From Bradyrhizobium diversitatis (GTDB lineage: Bacteria; Pseudomonadota; Alphaproteobacteria; Rhizobiales; Xanthobacteraceae), in contig NZ_JACEGD010000030.1 in assembly GCF_016031635.1 (NCBI RefSeq), positions 62,001-126,000 on the forward strand: a DNA stretch of 64,000 bases, written 5' to 3'. Below the pieces are notes generated by a model that was given only the letters and a program-made list of their open reading frames with translations, did not search any database and was not told the DNA's origin. How positions within the stretch are numbered: position 1 is the first letter of the stretch; each line of letters begins with the position of its first letter. The position numbers and the translations under genes were made by a program. Shown piece after piece: positions 60,721-64,000 of this stretch.

Positions 60721-63140
60721 ATGGACGCATCGAGCTACATTCGCTGGTTCGGGGACATATGTCTCGCCGACGTGCCGCTGGTCGGAGGCAAGACCGCATC
60801 CCTGGGCGAATTGTATTCGGCGCTGACGCCCGAGGGCGTCAAAGTCCCGAACGGCTTTGCGCTGACCGCGGCCGCATATCGGGACGCCCTGACCGAGGCG
60901 GGCGCATGGGACAAGCTCGGCCGGCTCCTCGCCGGCGTCGACAAGCGGCGGATCGCCGATCTTGCCCGCCGCGCCGCCGCCGCGCGCGCGATCGTCTACG
61001 CGGCGACCGACCGGGAGGATCTGCGCGATCAGGTCAGGCAGGCGTATCGTCAGCTGGAGCAGGAATACGGACGCAACGTCGCGGTCGCGGTCCGCAGTTC
61101 GGCCACGGCCGAGGACCTTCCGACCGCAAGCTTTGCCGGTCAGCACGACAGCTTTCTCAACATCCGGGGCGCGGACGGACTGATGGAGGCCTGCCGCCGC
61201 TGCTTTGCTTCACTGTTCACGGACCGTGCGATCTCCTATCGGATCGACAATGGCTTCGATCACTTCAAGTCGCGCTGTCGGTTGCCGTGATGAAGATGGT
61301 CCGCTCGGATCTTGCGGCAAGCGGCGTCACCTTCACGCTCGATACCGAGACCGGCTTTCGCGACGTCGTATTCGTGACCGGGGTCTACGGGCTCGGCGAG
61401 AATATCGTGCAGGGCGTCGTCGACCCCGATGAATTCTACGTTCACAAGCCGACCTTCAACGCCGGCTTCCGCGCGGTTCTGTCGCGCCGCCTGGGATCCA
61501 AGGCAAAGCGGATGGTCTACGGCCGCGGGCACAACACGACCCGGAACGAGGCAACGCCGGCAAATGCGCGCCGGCAATTCTGCATCAATGACGACGAAGT
61601 CCTGACGCTGGCCGAATGCGCGATGCTCGTCGAGAAGCATTACTCGCAAAAGTCAGGCAAGCCGACCCCGATGGACGTGGAATGGGCCAAGGACGGCAAG
61701 GACGGCGCGCTCTACATCATCCAGGCCCGGCCCGAGACGGTCGCCTCGCGGCGGAAGCCGGAGGCACTCGAGAGCTATGTCCTGAAATCGTCCGGGACGG
61801 CGCTGGCCGAAGGCCGTGCCGTCGGGGAAAAGATCGCGGCCGGGCGCATCCGACTGATCAGGAACGAGCGGGATCTCCAAAAATTCCGTCCGGGCGAGGT
61901 GCTTGTCGCGACGGCCACGCGCCCGGACTGGGAGCCCGTCATGAAGCTCGCCGCCGCGATCGTGACCGATCATGGCGGCCGCACCTGCCATGCCGCCATC
62001 ATCGCACGCGAACTCGGGGTGCCCGCGGTGGTCGGAACGGGCGGTTTCAGCAAGAGGGCGAAGACCGGCACGGCTGTGACGGTGTCCTGCGCGGAAGGTG
62101 ACATCGGTCACGTCTTCGAGGGCACCCTGCCCTACGACGTCGAACGGACCGCGACCGAAAGCGTGCAGAAGCCGCGCACCGAAATCATGGTGAACCTCGG
62201 CAATCCCGAGGTCGCGTTCAAGACCGCATCCCTGCCGAGCGATGGCGTTGGCCTCGCCCGGATGGAATTCATCATCAACCAGCATATCGGAATCCATCCG
62301 ATGGCGCTCGCCTGCCCCGACAAGGTGACCTCAGGGCGGGACCGGCGCAAGATCAAGCTGCTGACCGCACGCCACAAGCAGCCGTCGGAGTTCTTTGTCG
62401 AGCGGCTTTCGGAGGGCGTCGGCACCATCGCTGCGGCGTTCTATCCCCGGCCGGTGATCGTGCGCCTGTCCGATTTCAAGACCAATGAATATGCGAACCT
62501 TCTCGGCGGCGCCGATTTCGAGCCTCGCGAGGAGAACCCGATGCTCGGCTTTCGGGGCGCAGCGCGCTACGCGCACCCCGCCTATGCGCAAGGATTTGCG
62601 CTGGAATGCGCTGCATTGAAGCGGGTGCGCGAGGCGATGGGCCTCACCAATCTCAAAATCATGGTTCCGTTCTGCCGGCGTGTCGAGGAAGCGCGCAAGG
62701 TCATTGCAGCCATGGCAACTCATGGCCTCAAGCGGGGTGAGAACGGCCTGGAGATATTCATGATGTGCGAGATCCCGAACAACGTCATCCTGATCGACCA
62801 GTTCGCGCAATTATTCGACGGTTTCTCCATCGGCTCCAATGATCTCACCCAGCTGACGCTCGGCGTCGACCGCGACTCCGAGATCGTCGCCTTCGACTTC
62901 GACGAGCGCGATCCCGGCATGCTGCAAATGCTGTCGATGGCCGTGCTTGGCGCCAAGCGTAACCGGCGCCACGTCGGCATCTGCGACGAGGCTCCCGCCA
63001 ACTATCCGGAGATCGCGAAATACCTGGCTGAGCTCGGGATCGATTCGATCAGCGTGAATCCGTCGAGTGTGTTGCGGACCATCAAGATCGTCCGCACTGC
63101 GGAGCGCGACAGTGGGGAAGGCCGGCGGGCTGCGGGCTAG
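60721..63140 (+). pseudogene. ppsA: Phosphoenolpyruvate synthase gene, split by a one-base frameshift
   Basis: The N-terminal ATP-grasp part (start MDASSYIRWFGDICLADVPL, with VRSSATAEDLPTASFAGQHD) runs to NGFDHFK at about 61271. There the expected AAGGTC reads AAGTC, and the frame ends in TGA at 61288-61290. The rest continues in another frame (VALSVAVMKMVRSDLAASG) to 63140. That part has the phosphohistidine motif GGRTCHAAIIARELG and the C-terminal PEP-binding barrel (IGSNDLTQLTLGVDRDS). Together about 806 codons, normal for PpsA, which makes PEP from pyruvate, ATP and water. One restored base gives an intact gene, so a sequencing error is possible. Confidence 0.85.
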
Positions 63141-63152
63141 AGTGCGATGAGT

Positions 63153-63329
63153 TTAGGACGAGCCGTCACTCCTGCGATGTACGCCAAGCGCCTGACGCAC
63201 CTCATCGTCCTCGAGGGCATCCCTGATCGCGCGGTCGGCCGGCCTGGTCTCCAGGACCGGTGCGTCGCGCTCAGGTGCGGGCACCTCCGCCTTTCGCTTC
63301 GCCCCGCTCTTCTGGCCATCCTTGTCCAT
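63153..63329 (-). CDS. Small polar protein, 58 aa
   Basis: ATG 63329 is preceded by a clear ribosome site (CAGGAGAG, 6 nt away). The peptide is highly charged (start MDKDGQKSGAKRKAEVPAPE) and ends with a short helix, IRDALEDDEVRQALGVHRRS. No membrane segment or known motif is seen. The longer open frame to 63440 crosses a dispersed repeat and is not preferred. It is convergent with ppsA, 12 nt between stops. Confidence 0.5.
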   Translation of the reverse strand: MDKDGQKSGAKRKAEVPAPERDAPVLETRPADRAIRDALEDDEVRQALGVHRRSDGSS

Positions 63330-63359
63330 TGCACACTCTCCTGGGACGTGGACGTCAGA

Positions 63360-63462
63360 GCCTTTTCCGTTCCGATGGAATCGGAACGGGGCTCTAGACT
63401 CTTGTTTTGACGCGTTTTCCTGACGCGAACCGGTATCCACTTCGCTCGAAAACGCTCTAGTG
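63360..63462. repeat. Dispersed repeat ending in TCGAAAACGCTCTAG
   Basis: The block contains the short palindrome TTCCGTTCCGATGGAATCGG and the sequence TTTTGACGCGTTTTC, then ACTTCGCTCGAAAACGC. I recognise the second part as a repeat common in Bradyrhizobium-type genomes. It lies between the small polar protein and the universal stress protein stop. Confidence 0.6.
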
Positions 63463-64000
63463 CGACATCAGCAGGCAGACCGGAGCGTGCCGCAGAAGGC
63501 TCTGCGTCATGCCGCCGAAGACCCACTCGCCCAACCGGCTGTGCCCGTAGCCTCCGGTCACGATGAGGTCGGCGCCGACGTCGGCGGCCAGCCGAACGAG
63601 GTAGCCCGCGTCAGGCTCCGCCGTATGCACGCGCACCTCGTGCTGGCAGCTCACGCCGTGACGCTGAAGATATCTGGTCACGTCCCGCACCCGGTCTCGC
63701 GCCGCATCCTGTTCGCTCGACGTGCAGATTTCGGCGACCGTGACCTGCGAAGCGCGGGTCAGAAACGGCAGCGCGTCCCGAACGGCCAGGCGCGACTCCC
63801 GGGCATCCTTCCAGCCGACCACGATCCGATCGCCCGAAAATCGGGTGACGCCGTCCGGCACCGACAGGATCGGACGGCCCAGCCGCAACATCGCTCCCGC
63901 CGCATCGAGGTGGCGGGAGTAATTCGGCTTCAGCTGGCTGCGCCGCACCACGACGACGTCCGCCGCCCTGGACTGCTCGACCAGGAACTCGGTCGGAAAG
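63457..64000 (-). CDS. Universal stress protein (partial, N-terminus beyond the window)
   Basis: The frame is open to the right edge, so the start is outside. The visible 180 residues show the end of one Usp unit and then a second: RIVVGWKDARESRLAVRDAL opens it, and the ATP-binding pattern G-x2-G-x9-G is seen in GGYGHSRLGEWVFGGMT. It ends HAPVCLLMSH. Two-domain Usp proteins bind ATP and are induced under oxygen limitation in many proteobacteria. It closes the stress island on this side. Confidence 0.88.
   Translation of the reverse strand, partial: FPTEFLVEQSRAADVVVVRRSQLKPNYSRHLDAAGAMLRLGRPILSVPDGVTRFSGDRIVVGWKDARESRLAVRDALPFLTRASQVTVAEICTSSEQDAARDRVRDVTRYLQRHGVSCQHEVRVHTAEPDAGYLVRLAADVGADLIVTGGYGHSRLGEWVFGGMTQSLLRHAPVCLLMSH

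Noticed and set aside
1..64000. CRISPR arrays, tRNA or rRNA genes, insertion sequences, phage genes
   Set aside because: Nothing with regular direct repeats and spacers, no tRNA-like TTCRANNC/cloverleaf region noticed, and no transposase or integrase protein among the readable frames.

Overview
The window is GC-rich chromosomal DNA from an alphaproteobacterium, very probably Bradyrhizobium or a close relative. The reasons are the codon and base usage, the gene families present (fused indolepyruvate oxidoreductase, PuuD-type urate oxidase, Bug-type binding protein, HGG-motif and other small proteins I associate with Bradyrhizobium), the dispersed palindromic repeats, and many FixK2-type promoter boxes. 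The assignment rests on pattern recognition; no search was run. I see no rRNA, tRNA, CRISPR array, insertion sequence or phage.

Layout, first part. 0-1.6 kb: the end of a thiosulfate-oxidation cluster (c-type cytochrome tail, soxY, soxZ, soxA). 1.7-4.1 kb: a purine-type permease with a biuret/ureidoacrylate-type amidohydrolase. 4.4-9 kb: a hotdog-fold protein divergent from a fused indolepyruvate ferredoxin oxidoreductase. 9.1-12.3 kb: a GMC oxidoreductase with its small subunit and an HtrA-like protease. 12.5-13.3 kb: a secreted nuclease-like protein. 13.6-17.4 kb: the cyoABCD quinol oxidase. 17.7-26.6 kb: a mixed metabolic and cell-wall region (SDR, PQQ-type sugar dehydrogenase, PuuD, VOC protein, L,D-transpeptidase, lytic transglycosylase, NUDIX, Bug protein). 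27-32.4 kb: a small HGG-motif pair, then a TetR regulator divergent from an iron-uptake operon (TonB receptor, PepSY protein, tiny membrane protein) with a candidate Irr box. 32.5-41.8 kb: catabolic enzymes and transporters, ending with copCD.

Second part, 42-64 kb: a stress and low-oxygen island. It holds two FtsH proteases, a MacAB/DevBCA-like export system, a lone GroEL, ChaB, an Hsp20, a CBS-BON protein, several tiny membrane proteins, a GH1 beta-glucosidase, a PfkB-type phosphofructokinase, an SbmA/BacA-like membrane protein, a phosphoenolpyruvate synthase and a universal stress protein. At least eight sites matching TTG(A/C)-N8-(T/G)CAA lie upstream of these genes, and three of them sit exactly 69 nt before a start codon. 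This implies that one FixK/FNR-type activator switches protein quality control, envelope export and sugar/PEP metabolism together when oxygen falls.

Several genes carry visible lesions or variants. pfkB and ppsA are each split by one frameshift. A CaiB-type CoA-transferase has an apparent in-frame internal deletion. SoxY lacks the canonical GGCGG tail. CyoA shows no lipoprotein signal. The SbmA-like protein has no ATPase domain.
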